Of a stretch of DNA of 64,000 bases, positions 1 through 11,190 are shown piece by piece; the first letter of the stretch is position 1; each line of letters starts with the position of its first letter. The position numbers and the translations under genes are program-made. The stretch is from NCBI GenBank assembly GCA_047967505.1, contig CM106540.1. One strand, given 5' to 3'. The notes below the pieces were generated by a model. That model was not told the origin of the DNA and did not search any database. It was given only the letters and a program-made list of their open reading frames with translations. This stretch comes from Dipteris shenzhenensis. Lineage: Eukaryota > Polypodiophyta > Polypodiopsida > Gleicheniales.

Positions 1-1688
1 TCCCTTTCTTCTACTTCTTCCTCATGCTTCATCCTCTGCCCTAAGGCTTCCCTTCGGGTCACGCCTCTGCGTCTACCTGCACCTGCACCTGTCCACATCC
101 GTTTTCCCTTTATGTCTCTTGGTTCCACCTGATGCTCCAGCGCATCGTCATTTTCCCTTTCCATCTCGGCATCCTTTCTGCACACGCCTCTGCGTTGCCA
201 CGGGCTTCTGATCGCTCGCTTGACCTTGCCCCAGTGCCGTTCCTCTTCTTCATCCCAAGCTTCCACTTGCCATCCCACTTCATCTTCCAAGCTACCATCC
301 TGGACCTGTTCGCCGTTTTGCATCGCTTCCGCTCCCTTTCCTCCGTTTGTGCCTTGCGCACTTTCCCGTTTCCTTCCCGCACCTTCCACGTTTTCATCTA
401 TCACCTCCACGCCTTGTGCGTTTTTCTGATTTTGCTTTGGGCCTACCCCGTCACTGGGTCTTTGGCCTGCACCTTCCGTGCTCCTTCTCCCGACCTCCTC
501 ACCTTGAGCGTTTGTTGGATTTCTCTTTGTTACAACGGCACTGCTCTGCGTTTCCTTCGCGCCACTCAAACCTTTCGTGCGTCCCATCTCCGTTGCCATT
601 CCTTTCACGTTCTCCTTGGTCATCCGCACGCCTTGAGCATTTCTTTGAGCTTTCTCCGGGCCTACCACGTCACTGGGTCTTCGGCCTGCTCCTTGTGTGC
701 TCCTCGTCCCGACCACCTCACCTTGAGCGTTTGTTTGATCTATCTTTGGTACAACGGCACTGCTCATCCTTTGCTTTGCGCCACTCAAGTCTTTCGCGCT
801 TCCCGTCCTTGTGACCGCGCTTCTCGCGCCTCTGGTCTCCGTTTTCGCGCTTCTCGCGCCTTGGGTCTTCACCACGCCTATAGCGTCTCGGGACTCTGCA
901 TCACCCGTTTTCCCAAACGTGACTCTCGCGTCACTGCTTCCACATCTCGCGCCTTCCGCGCCATTTCCCACACGTTTCACGGCTCCCGCGCCGTTTTCTC
1001 TGGGCTTCACACCCTGCATGCACCTCTCGGCTCCCACGCCGTTTCCCATGCACCTCACGGCTACTGCGCCGTTCTCTTTGCACCTCACGGCTCCTGCGCC
1101 GTTCCCTTCGTGTCTCACGGCTCCCGCGCCGTTCCCTCTGTCCATCACCTGTTTACCGGTCGTTTTCCTTGGGGCGCACCTTGCACTCCCACGACACGGT
1201 TCCGCTTCCCTGTTTCCACGTTCCATCCCTTTTGTCTCACTGGCCGCCGTTTTAGATCCTGTTCTCCTTTCTGCTTGGGCCTGCCACCATTCCTGACTCC
1301 ACCTGCGTCGTTCTTCCTCCTCCCAATCCTCACCATCGCTTTCACTTTCCGAGCCGCTTTCCGACTCATCCGACGTTTCATCTTCCGTTTCGCTCCCGGA
1401 CTCCTCTGCATCCTCTTCCAATTCCTTCTTCACATAGACTTGCATGACTAGCTTGAAGACCACCATGAATTCACGGCGCCACTTGGCCGTTTTCCCCTCC
1501 GTGTCATACCGCGACACGAGCCGCTGCAAGTACCCCATGTCCTTGCTCAGGAGGACGTTCACCCACTCTGGAACGGCCCTCATCACATCCACTGCGGCTT
1601 CCATCTCTGACTTCCCACTTCTCATTGCCCGTAGTATTGCATCCTTCCCTTGTGCGTATGATTGACTTTGTCCGTCACGTGACGCCAT
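1..1688 (-). CDS. Family II orphan ORF, N-terminal part (runs off left edge)
   Basis: I do not recognise this protein. Reading leftwards from the ATG at 1688-1686 the frame stays open to the window edge, more than 560 codons. It is colinear with the second copy at 3063-6053. Visible in order: a mixed N-terminal region of about 100 residues, an acidic Glu/Ser-rich tract, a run of NGAGAV-type repeats about 10 residues long, two longer repeats of about 60-80 residues each containing NAQGEE- and RPSD-type motifs, then a very charged Arg/Glu-rich stretch. The start lies about 50 bp inside a tRNA-Met-type primer-binding site, where gag would normally sit. No zinc knuckle, DSG protease or polymerase motif is visible. 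Relative to the second copy it differs by substitutions and at least one whole-codon indel, and lacks the internal stop seen there. Function unknown. Confidence 0.55.
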   Translation of the reverse strand, partial: MASRDGQSQSYAQGKDAILRAMRSGKSEMEAAVDVMRAVPEWVNVLLSKDMGYLQRLVSRYDTEGKTAKWRREFMVVFKLVMQVYVKKELEEDAEESGSETEDETSDESESGSESESDGEDWEEEERRRWSQEWWQAQAERRTGSKTAASETKGMERGNREAEPCRGSARCAPRKTTGKQVMDRGNGAGAVRHEGNGAGAVRCKENGAVAVRCMGNGVGAERCMQGVKPRENGAGAVKRVGNGAEGARCGSSDARVTFGKTGDAESRDAIGVVKTQGARSAKTETRGARSAVTRTGSAKDLSGAKQRMSSAVVPKIDQTNAQGEVVGTRSTQGAGRRPSDVVGPEKAQRNAQGVRMTKENVKGMATEMGRTKGLSGAKETQSSAVVTKRNPTNAQGEEVGRRSTEGAGQRPSDGVGPKQNQKNAQGVEVIDENVEGAGRKRESAQGTNGGKGAEAMQNGEQVQDGSLEDEVGWQVEAWDEEEERHWGKVKRAIRSPWQRRGVCRKDAEMERENDDALEHQVEPRDIKGKRMWTGAGAGRRRGVTRREALGQRMKHEEEVEER

Positions 1689-1735
1689 ATCTCGATACAG
1701 GATCCTCCTTGAAGGCTCGCGATACCTTGAGGTTT

Positions 1736-1747
1736 GCTCTGATACCA
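1736..1747 (-). promoter_or_regulatory. Primer-binding site, family II (left copy)
   Basis: On the minus strand this reads TGGTATCAGAGC, the standard plant primer-binding site complementary to the 3' end of initiator tRNA-Met. It lies two bases from the LTR end at 1750, which gives the element's orientation (minus). Confidence 0.85.
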
Positions 1748-1749
1748 AG

Positions 1750-2619
1750 TGTAAGGGCCCGGCGTTTCCGGACTTAGTCTCCGAATGCGAGCACCTTACG
1801 TCGGACCCGTTTCCGAGTCCCAGCCTCCCTTAACGTCTCTGCTGATACCAAATCCCCTTATGCGCAGCTTGTCCCGACACGACCCCTACCCAGGCCGTCC
1901 ACCGTTTTTCCCCTCTTAACACCACGCCCCACTGGGCAAGCCCTTAGGCTTCACACACCTTGGTCTGCAGGTTCACTCGGGTCTCCAAGACCCACAGGAA
2001 CGTCCACCGCGCAACGTCCTGTTCAGGCCACGTTTCTTTCCCAGTTAACGGCCGTTACGTGGGTCGGCACGTTAGACCCCTTCGGGCAATCCCAATGTCC
2101 CGGTTCGGTACCCAAACGGTTCACGGTTTGTACAATGGTATGGAGAATGCAAATGGCCCTCACCGTTCCCCACTCGCTTTCACGTGCCCTCAACCCGTCC
2201 CACGTTTTGCTTTCCTGTGCGTGCGCTTCAACGTGCACCACGAGGACACAACCCACAAGATGGCATGATGACGTTACTGGCAGAGCGGTACTAGATGGAG
2301 TGCCAAACGGTCGCAAGAACGCACTTGATTGCAACAGAATATATTTACAAGCAAGAGGGAGCATAAACGGCCGCTGACGTTTTCCTCATCCTCAACTCAA
2401 CTTAGCATGAGAGAGCACTATCCTCCATATAGTAGTGGCTGGCCGCTAGGCACCGTGGGGGCTCCTACGCCCAAAAAACGTCCGATCACTCACGGCAGGT
2501 CAACCCTAAAGTTGACTTTCTTATAGTAGTGGCTGGCCGCTAGGCACCGTGGGGGCTCCTTCGCCCAAAAAACGTCCGAACACTCACGGCACGTCAACCC
2601 TAAAGTTGACTTTCTTATA
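1750..2619 (-). repeat. Family II LTR, left copy (870 bp)
   Basis: This block matches 6115-6957 closely. On the minus strand it begins TATAAG just after a purine tract (CCGGGGAGAG, 2620-2629) and ends CTTACA next to a primer-binding site. It therefore serves as 3' LTR for the interior at 2630-6114 and abuts the PBS of a further interior at 1-1749, an INT-LTR-INT-LTR tandem arrangement. Its outer end carries two 93-bp direct repeats. Confidence 0.8.
2429..2619 (-). repeat. 93-bp direct repeats inside the family II LTR
   Basis: Two nearly identical units start at about 2429 and 2522, each beginning TATAGTAGTGGCTGGCCGC and ending with a GTTGACTTTCTTATA-type segment. The right-hand LTR has the same unit at about 6789, followed by a strongly diverged second one cut off at 6957. 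Confidence 0.75.
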
Positions 2620-2654
2620 CTCTCCCCGGTTCAAAAGAATTGATGTCCTCATCA

Positions 2655-3010
2655 ATTAAAGGGGAAGAGTTGCCGGCTATACGCAAAAGCCTAACCTCAC
2701 TAAGGTGACTTAAGTGAGTGGCCACACACACACACAAAAGCCTAACCTCAATCCGAGAACGTCTCGAATGAGTGGCCACACACGCACTAGTATGGCCTTT
2801 TTCATGGGCATCAAAATTGGCATTCTCCTCATTCTCAATTAGAGGGAGATTGTTGGCGATTATACACAAAAGCCTAGCCTCACCAAGGTGACTTAAGTGA
2901 GTGGCCACACACACACACAAAAGCCTAACCCCGATCCGAGAAGGTCTCGAATGAGTGGCCACACACGCACTAGTATGGCTTCTTACTTGGGCATCAAAAT
3001 TTGCCTTCTC
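2655..3010 (-). repeat. 184-bp tandem repeat upstream of the family II polypurine tract
   Basis: Two units about 184 bp apart (AAAAGCCTA at 2684 and 2868) share a CACACACACA run and a CGAATGAGTGGCCACACACG block. They occupy the untranslated stretch between the ORF stop and the purine tract at 2620-2629. A second open frame across 2615-3322 is explained by this repetitive sequence and is not called as a gene. Confidence 0.7.
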
Positions 3011-3062
3011 CTCATAATGGGGGGCGAAGAATGTAAAGAATGAAATATTTTTACAACATATT

Positions 3063-6053
3063 TTACAAAGAAAACGGTGCCTCAAGCTTTGGCATTTTTG
3101 AGAGGTCACCGCATCTACGTATAGCTTTCCAAAATGAAAAATTAGCCGTTTGCGAAAATTCCCCCGGCCAAAATTTCCAACCCGCCAAAAAGGTAACATC
3201 GGGACGCGACATTGGACCGGGCCAATGTTTCCAACCCGCAAGCAACATGATATTAGAAGGAGGCCCCCTTGGCCGGATTTGCCTTGGAAGCCCACGTGCG
3301 AGATGAATAAGCCAAGCATCACCTGGCCAAAATTTCCACCCCACTTCCAACATGATATCGAGGGACGACGCTATGCCGGGCCAATCTTTCCACCCCGCAC
3401 ACAGCATCAGCTTGCCGCTTGCCACCTGTCCAAGTGAACCAATTTGCTCACCCGGCCAGAACTTCCAACCTGCCCAAAGCAAAACATGCCCGAACGGCTT
3501 GATCTTTCTTTTGGCACCTGTCATCTCCATTGGCTTAGGCAATAAGCCCAAGTAACAAGGAGGAAAAGAATCTGAGCCAATACTTAGACTCGTTTTTGAC
3601 TCTTCTAGTCGGATTATTGCGTTAACGCACTGCTTCCATTCTTTCCATGCGTCTTGCCACGCCGACTTTGAATATTTGTGCATCACCCAGGAGAGAATTT
3701 TGCATTTGTGGAGAGTTTGATTTGGGCGCTTCACTGTTCTCTTCAACCTTCGCGCCACTTCTCTTCCCAATCCTCTTCTTCTCATCCTTATCCGTTTTGC
3801 ACATGTCCTTCCACCCCGTCGCGGCTTCTTCTCATCACGTTCTTCTCTTGAACACCGCACGTTCCCGCACCTTGGACCTTTTGCCCTGCATCTTCTTAGC
3901 GCTCCACACCCTTGACCCGTTCTCCTCTCCGTCTCTTCGTCTTGGTCCTTCTTGACCTCATCCTGCTCCCTTGGCCTACATGTCACCCTGCACCTATGCA
4001 TCCACCTTCCACCTCTTTGACTAACCTTGGCCACTTCTTCATCCGCCGTTTCTCCTTGAAACCGTGGCCTTCTCATCCCTTCCTTGATCCTTCCGGCCGT
4101 TCTACCTTTCCTTGCCTTTACTTCTTTCCTATCCGCCGTTTCCTCTTTTCCTTCCGCCGTTTCATCTTTACCTTCCGCCGTTTCCGCTTCTGGCCTTAGC
4201 CTTTTCATCCATCCGCTCATCCTTTCCGCCGTTCTACCTTGCCTTGGCTTCCCTTTTCCATCCGCCGTTTCCCTTTTACCTTCCGTCGTTTCCGCGTCAT
4301 CCTTCGCCGTTTGTGCTTCACGCCTTGGCCTCGTCTCACGTCCTTCCATCCCCTTGGCCGTCATCACCTTCTCCCTTTCTTCTTCTTCTTCACGCTCCAT
4401 CCTCTGCCCTAAGGCTTCCCTTCGGGTCATGCCTCTGCGTCTACCTGGACCTGCACCTGTCCACCTCCGTTTTCCCTTTATGTCTCTTGCCTCCACCTGA
4501 TGCTCCAACGCATCTTCATTTTCCCTTTCCATCTCGGCATCCTTTCTGCACACGCCTCTGCGTTGCCACGGGCTTCTGATCGCTCGCTTGACCTTGCCCC
4601 AGTGCCGTTCCTCTTCTTCGTCCCAACTTTCCACTTGCCATTCCACTTCACCTTCCAAGCTTCCATCTTGCACCTGTTCGCCGTTTCTTATCGCTTCCGC
4701 TCCCTTTCCTCCGTTTGTGCCTTGAGCACTTTCCCGTTTCCTTCCCGCACCTTCCACGTTTTCATCATTCACCTGCACGCCTTGTGTGTTTTTCTGACTT
4801 TGCTTCGGGCCTACCCCGTCACTGGGTCTTTGGCCTGCACCTTCCGTGCTCCTTCTCCCGACCTCCTCACCTTGAGCGTTTGTTGGATTTTTCTTTACAA
4901 CGGCACTGCTCTTCGTTTCCTTCGCGCCACTCAAAACTTTCGCGCCTCCCATCTCCGTCGCCGTGCCTTTCATGTTTTCCTTCGTCACCTGTACGCCTTG
5001 AGCGTTTCTTCGAGCTTTCTCCGGGCCTACCACGTCACTGGGTCTTCGGCCTGCTCCTTGTATGCTCCTCATCCCGACTTCCTCACCTTGAGCGTTTCTT
5101 TGATTTTTCTTTGGTACAACGGCACTGCTCATCCTTTGCTTTGCGCCACTCAGATCTTTCGCGCTTCCCGTCCCTAACACCGCGCTTCTCGCGCCTCTGG
5201 TCTCCCTTTTCGCGCTTCTCGCGCCTTGGGTCTTCACCACGCCTATAGCGTCTCGGGGTTCTACATCACCCGTTTTCCCAAACGTGACTGTCAGGTCACT
5301 GCTTCCACATCTCGCGCCTACCGCGCCGTTTCCCACACATCTCACGGCTCCCGCGCCGTTCTCTCAGGGCTTCACACCCTGCATGCACCTCTCGGCTCCC
5401 GCGCTGTCTCCCATGCACCTCACGGCTCCTGCACCGTTCTCTTTGCACCTCACGGCTCCTGCGCCGTTTCCTTCGTGTCTCACGGCTCCCGCGCCGTTCT
5501 CTTGGTCCATCACCTGTTTACCGGTCGTTTTCCTTGGGGCGCACCTTGCACTCCCACGACACGGTTCCGCTTCCCTGTTTCCACTATCCGTCCCGTTTGT
5601 CTCTCTGGCCGCCATTTTAGATCCTGTTCTCCTTTCTGCTTGGGCCTGCCACCATTCCTGACTCCACCTGCGTCTTTCTTCCTCCTCCCAATCCTCATCT
5701 TCGCTTTCACTTTCCGAGCCGCTTTCCGACTCATCCGACGTTTCATCCTCCGTTTCGCTCTCGGACTCCTCCGCATCCTCTTCCAATTCTTTCTTCACGT
5801 ACACTTGCATGACTAGCTTGAAGACCACCATGAATTCACGGTGCCACTTGGCCGTTTCACCCTCCGTGTCATACCGCGACACGAGCCGCTGCAAGTACCC
5901 CATGTCCTTGCTCAGGAGGACGTTCACCCACTCTGGAATGGCCCTCATCACATCCACTGTGGCTTCCATCTCCGACTTCCCACTTCTCATTGCCCCTAGT
6001 ATTGCATCCTTCCCTTGTGCGTAAGATTGACCTTGTCCGTCACGTGATGCCAT
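3063..6053 (-). CDS. Family II orphan ORF, full-length copy with one internal stop
   Basis: About 996 codons in one frame from ATG 6053-6051 to the stop at 3063, interrupted once by TGA at 5366-5364. The other copy has AGA (Arg) there, so the stop is a single-base lesion. Order along the protein: a mixed N-terminal region (residues 1-100) with a VLLSKDMGYLQRLVSRYD stretch; an acidic Ser/Glu tract (about 110-150); six or more NGAGAV(R)C-type repeats (about 200-250); two longer NAQGEE/RPSD repeats (about 300-450); a long Lys/Arg/Glu-rich region with AE(T)AEGK-type repeats (about 550-700); and five copies of a GWKxWPG motif near the C terminus. No gag, protease or polymerase signature is seen. 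It occupies the gag position of an LTR element that has no pol. The product might be a structural or nucleic-acid-binding protein, but that is a guess from composition. Function unknown. Confidence 0.55.
3160..3475 (-). repeat. Degenerate repeats encoding five GWKxWPG motifs
   Basis: The plus strand repeatedly shows CCGGCCAAAATTTCCAACCC or close variants (about 3163, 3218, 3330, 3378 and 3452) at uneven spacing. On the minus strand in the orphan ORF frame these encode AGWKFWPG, AGWKHWPG, VGWKFWPG, AGWKDWPG and AGWKFWPG. The peptide motif is better conserved than the spacers. Confidence 0.7.
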
Positions 6054-6100
6054 ACCTCGATACAGGATCCTCCTCGAAGGCTCGCGATACCTTGAGGTTT

Positions 6101-6112
6101 GCTCTGATACCA
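6101..6112 (-). promoter_or_regulatory. Primer-binding site, family II (right copy)
   Basis: Minus-strand TGGTATCAGAGC, two bases from the LTR boundary at 6115. It fixes 6115-6957 as the 5' LTR of the minus-strand element. Confidence 0.85.
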
Positions 6113-6114
6113 AG

Positions 6115-6957
6115 TGTAAGGGCCCGGTAGTTCCGGACTTAGTCTCCGAATGCGAGCACCTTACGTCGGACCCGTTTCCGAGTCCCAGCCTCCCTTAACG
6201 TCTCTGCTGATACCAAATCCCCTTATGCGCAGCTTATCCAACACGACCCCTGCCCAGGCCGTCCACCCTTTTTCCCCTCTTAACACCACGCCCCACTGGG
6301 CAAGCCCTAAGGCTTCACACACCTTGGTCTGCAGGATCACACGGGTCTCCAAGACCCACAGGAACGTCCTCCGCGCAACGTCCTGTTCAGCCCACGTTTC
6401 TTTCCCAGTTAACGGCCGTTACGTGGGTCGGCACGTTAGACCCCTTCGGGCAATCCCAATGTCCCGGTTCGGTACCCAACGGTTCACGGTTTATACAGTG
6501 GTATGGAGAATGCAAATGGCCCTCACCGTTCCCCACTCGCTTTCACGTGCCCTCAACCCGTCCCATGTTTTGCTTTCCTGTGCGTGCGCTTCAACGTGCA
6601 CCACGAGGACACAACCCACAAGATGGCATGATGACGTTACTGGCAGAGCGGTACTAGATGGAGTGCCAAACGGTCGCAAGAACGCACTTGATTGCAACAG
6701 AATATATTTGCAAGCAAGAGGGAGCATAAACGGCCGCTGACGTTTTCCTCACCCAAATCAACATAGCATGAGAGAGCACTATCCTCCATATAGTAGTGGC
6801 TGGCCGCTAGGCAATGTGGGGGCTCCTTCACCCAAAAAACGTCCGAACACTCATGGCAAGTCAACCCTAAAGTTGACTTTCTTATAATAGTCGCTGGCAG
6901 CCAGGCAGGGTGGCAGCTCCACTCGTCACAGGTTCCGCTAATAAACACTCACGGCAG
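6115..6957 (-). repeat. Family II LTR, right copy, truncated at the G-rich block
   Basis: Homologous to 1750-2619 along almost its whole length, starting TGTAAGGGCCCGG on the plus strand. Its outer end runs into a diverged 93-bp subrepeat and then stops abruptly at the G-rich minisatellite at 6958, so the element boundary here is probably broken rather than native. Confidence 0.75.
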
Positions 6958-7040
6958 GGGGGGGGGGGGCATGGGGTGCGGGGGGGGGGGAGGGATGTCA
7001 CGCAAAGGAGGGGGGGGCATGGTGGGTTGGGGGGGGGGGG
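6958..7040 (+). repeat. G-rich minisatellite block G0
   Basis: Poly-G runs broken by CATGGGG, AGGGATGTCACGCAAAGGA and CATGGTGGG. It is the left-most of five related blocks and lies between a broken family II LTR and the first family I LTR. The plus strand has many closely spaced runs of four or more G, so it could form G-quadruplexes. Exact poly-G lengths may be unreliable. Confidence 0.75.
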
Positions 7041-8782
7041 TGTAACGGGTGGCCCGTTGAGAAGGACTGAGCCTCAGTCCATCCCTCCTTCATCATGCCC
7101 TCCGGACTCGACATCGGCAGCAAGGAAGAGGTCCTTGCCCTCTCATGGGTCAAAGGGAGAGCCACCCATTGACATCCTTCCACCTAACCAAGGGGAGCAG
7201 CCCATGGTAAGGTTGGACTCCCCAACTATGGCTAGAGGGATCAATTCAAACGGGCATTTGATTTGATTGGCCCTTCTAGGTGACTGTTGGAGAGGAGGTA
7301 CCATGGAGGAAGAAAAGCCTTAAATGAAGGCGGCTGAACGTTGGAGCCAAGGAGAGAGAACTCCCTCCAAAATACAAAACTACTCACACACACATGCAGG
7401 ATGCAAGCAAGAGAGAGCAACTAACGAAGGGAGAACGAACAGCGAGCAGGCTGGAGAGCTCAGAGCAGAGCAGCAAAGCAGAGAGAGTAGAGTGGTACTC
7501 AGAACTCAGACCAGGATGGTGAGGAGACCAGAGCTGGGAGAGAATCTGCAGAGCTGAGAGCTCTTGTAATCCTGAGGGAGAGAGTGTGAGGTTTTTACCT
7601 CTTCTTATCAATGTAATCTGCCCTGTGGCGTTTTGACCACAGGGCCTCCTTCCTTTTGGAATACCATAATATACGGAGTGTTTTGGTGTTATGGAAGTGA
7701 AGGTCTCGTGATGCATTGATTCGTTTTCCCCTCCCCTTCGACGAGTTTGTGGGCTGCAGGTGACGAACGAGGCTATCCCTTGAGCCAGGGCTTCCCCTTG
7801 GCTTGGGGAAGAAGCCTACGAAAGGGTGTGTCGAATGCAGTGCTGTGGAGGTCGTCGTGAAGGACGCTAGCCCCACTCAGAAGGTCTCGTTTGTGAACCA
7901 GAGAACCGTGCAGAACGGGTGATGAACCATTTGCCCTAAGCTTTGGTGAAGGTCGAGGTATTCCCTTGAATACCTCCCTGGCGAAAGGGCAGACCGATCG
8001 GAGGTCGGTAGAGGACGTGGTGAGCGTCGCCATGCTCGCTCAAGTGTGTTCGTCCATGTTGCAGAGAGCAGAGGGGACACTACGCAGCACCGTTCGATCT
8101 AAGGATTGGTGAGGGTCGAGAGACCTTACCTAGCATCTCCCTCCCAAAGCAGCAGCGACAACGGGGCCCGGAGTCGAGCGGGGCGGCCAACTGAGATCCC
8201 GCCATCCTTAACGGAGACGAACGGAACTGCAGTTCCGTCGCGTCCCCAACGAGGAGGCCTAGCTGAGAAGCACTAAGGCTCCATTCAAGGAGCCCCTTGG
8301 TACAAAGCAGTACCCCTTCGACGCGATCACAGAGCCGGAGTAGCGGTGTCCACGGAGTCCTCGTTGGTGCATACGGGCTCAACGGAGTTTCGCGACGTTG
8401 ACGGAAATCCGCCACCGGAACTTGACGGAGAACGACGGGAGGCCAAGAAAGGATAATGCGGTCGATCGCAAGCTCCATAGCCGGTGCCCTCGCGGTGGTA
8501 AGAGCTCCAGGAGCCAGAGAAGAAGTGCGACGAGCGCCATCGACGATTCGACGTGTGCATGGGAGCGACGAGGTCGCCATAGCCAGAAGCCCAAAAGCTT
8601 GTATATAAGGATGTGGTGCACCATATACATCAAGCAAGGCCACGGCCCGGGTGGCTAGCCGGGTTGTGAAGGGTTTTAAGCTATAGCCAGGCGGTCGGGC
8701 GTTCGAATCCGGCAGTGGGGAGACAGGTCGCGTCGCGAGCCGACGAGCTATAAGCTAGTGGGGGTCTTTGGTAATCAATACA
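7041..8782 (+). repeat. LTR-A (1.74 kb, missing tRNA-like modules 2 and 3)
   Basis: Starts TGTAACGGG and ends ATACA next to the PBS. About the first 1,385 bp match LTR-B of the same element nearly perfectly. After about 8425 the two diverge sharply, and LTR-A keeps only tRNA-like module 1 (about 8637-8722) before ending about 0.7 kb early. It retains the GCCCTGTGG hairpin (7620-7645), the CGGAACTGCAGTTCCG palindrome (8222-8237) and a TATATAAGG box near 8598. It is a mosaic or deletion derivative. Confidence 0.8.
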
Positions 8783-8783
8783 G

Positions 8784-8795
8784 TGGTATCAGAGC
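8784..8795 (+). promoter_or_regulatory. Primer-binding site of E1
   Basis: TGGTATCAGAGC, complementary to the initiator tRNA-Met 3' end, one base after LTR-A. Confidence 0.9.
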
Positions 8796-8896
8796 TGAAG
8801 GACTGAGCGGAGTCAGTTCCACCTGAAGGTATCAGCTTGATAGGAGTGGACAGATTTTTCTCACATACAGTTCAGCTCATTTGAAGGTTATGTTTC

Positions 8897-11190
8897 ATGG
8901 ATGATTCCAATGAAATAGATGGTGCTGAGCCCAGCAAAACCAGGAGCAGAACTAAGGTCAAGTTCCGTGAACACGAAGCAAGGTTTGAGGCCATAGAGCA
9001 TGCTTTAACAGAGCTGCAGAGACCAGCCAGGGGCTGCTACAGCAGCAGCTCTCGGAAGCCAAGATAGAGCTTGCCCATGTGATGAGCAAGCTGATCAAGG
9101 ATGATGGAGTTGGACCACTTGGGAAGCATCGGATCAAACTCAAGGAGCCCGAACCATACAGGGGTGCACGGGAAGTCAAGGTATTGGAGAATTTTCTGTA
9201 TGATATGCAGCAGTACCTTTCCCTTGCCAAGATCACCGAGCCCCAAGAGCAAGTGCTCCATGCCTCAACTTATCTAGTGGATGATGCCAAGCTTTGGTGG
9301 AGGAACTACAAAGAGGATGAGAGGACCCACCGCAACACCTACTTGGTTTCTACATGGGAGGAGCTCTCACAACAGCTGAGACTACAGTTTCTACCCTCCG
9401 ACATCGAATGGAAGGCTCGGGATGCCTTGAACAGTCTCAAGCACACCGGAACATTGAGAGACTTCATCAAAGCTCACTCCTCTCTCATGTTGCAGATCAA
9501 GGAGATGAGTGAGGCTGATCGGTTGTATTATTTCATCAAAAGGCTGAAGCCTTGGGCGCATGATGAGCTCATGAGGGAGCATGTGAAGACAGTGGCGGAG
9601 GCCTACGAGGTAGCGGACCGCCTCACCGATTGGCAAGAGAAGCAACACGGTGGAGAGAGACAAGGCCAAGCCAAGTCCAAGCCAAGTGAACAAGGGGTTG
9701 CCCCTTTCGAGAAGAGGAAGTTCAAGAAGTTTGGCCCCAAGAAGAAGTACCGACCTATGGGAGAGAGCCCAGTTGAGCAGGTCAAACCGGAAGTCAGTGC
9801 AGCTCAGAAAGTGAAAAGTACAGCGGGTACTGTTCAGCCCAAGAGCAGTGTGGGGTCAGCCAAAGCTTCGACAAGCCATTCAGCCCCGAAAGGGAGTGGC
9901 TGTTATATCTATACGGGAGCCCATTTTGCCAGGGACTGCCCTATGAGACAGTCACTTCAGACCATCCAAGAGGCTGAGGATGGACAACCCACTCAAACTA
10001 TGACACCCCTTCAGCTTCTAGGAGCTATGAGTGAAGAGAAGGCAGCATCCGGTCTGCTGTTCATTACTGTGGCAGTGAATGGACACTCTGTGAGAGCCAT
10101 GGTGGACAGTGGAGCTAGCCACAACTTCATCACTCCCAAGAAAGCCAAGGAGATCGGGCTGAGAGCTGAATTCTGTAAAGGCAAAGTCATGAAGACTGTG
10201 AACACTCCAGGGCAAGCAGTGGTCAAGGTGGCTAGAGGAGTAAGCATCCAAGTGGGGAGCTGCTCTCACAGGTCTGAGTTTTCTATCGTCGAGATGGACG
10301 ACTTCGACATGGTGCTTGGACAGACATGGTTGAGGGCCAACAGGGTCCTCATCAACAGCCATGATGAGCAGCTGATCTTCTGCAAGGATGAGGGTTGGGA
10401 GGTGGTAAAAGCCTCAAAGCAAGCTGGAGGTACCTTGCCCCAACTCCTCTCAGCCATGCCATTGCAGGAAGCAGTGAGGAAAGGCAGTGCAGCCTACCTA
10501 GTGGCCTTGGAAGAGTATGAAGAGATCTCAGTTCCATCTGTGGAACACGTGCCAAAGAGAGAACCAGGGTTGCTGGAGAAGGGCACGGAGGTCCTACCAA
10601 AAGAGCATCCAAAGGAGCTTCGTCCTCAGCGGGAGGATGACCAGGAAGTGCAGGTATGCTCAGAAATAGACCCTCCAACCGAGGCATCTGACAGGTTGGA
10701 ACAGCAAGTGAATGTGGGTAAGGATGCCTATGAAAAGGCTTGCCACCGTGGTGGGCAAGCTGAAGCTGATGAAGGTGACAGTGAGCTGCGAGCTCCTGCT
10801 GCATCAGCACTATCTTCTGCAGGGGGAGCAGCTCCAGCAGGAGGAGCCATCCACACGGAGTGGAAGAAAAGGCTGAGATCTGCCCGGGAGTAGCTGGGTA
10901 CAGATCAGAAAGAGGATCCAGATCAGGAGCAGCGGGATAGAGGTCCGGCCCTAGTGATGGATCAAGGAGATGGTGAAGTCCTCGAGAGCATCAGGGCACA
11001 CCGAGATAGACCGAACCAGTTCGGGGCTAACAGGTTGTACCTATGTCACTGGAGGGAGCAGCCTTCAAGTGGAGACTCGTGGAGGACGGAACCTTCCCTA
11101 AGGCGGTTCGTGGACATCGTGCGCGGCTACAATGAGTCACACCCCTTTCCAAAGAAGCGAGGGAGCCAGAGTAAGAGGGGGGGAATGTAA
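8897..11190 (+). pseudogene. E1 gag-protease-chromo-like ORF, broken
   Basis: Same protein as the intact copies at 16423 and 21122. Three lesions are visible. A 2-bp insertion near 9020 (CTGCAGAGACC versus CTGCAGACC) shifts the frame within the N-terminal coiled-coil-like region. The second Cys of the zinc knuckle is Tyr (CYIYTGAHFARDC). A TAG at 10891-10893 replaces the CAG of REQLG. Downstream the frame is still open through the chromodomain-like tail to the TAA at 11188-11190, which lies in LTR-B. The retropepsin-like MVDSGASHNFI motif is intact. Probably inactive. Confidence 0.8.

Noticed and set aside
132-1451. Long plus-strand open frame, and similar ones at 4084-5248
   Set aside because: Antisense to the orphan ORF. 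The opposite frame is preserved in both copies with whole-codon indels and starts at a proper position after the PBS; the plus frames are shadows of Arg/Glu-rich codons.
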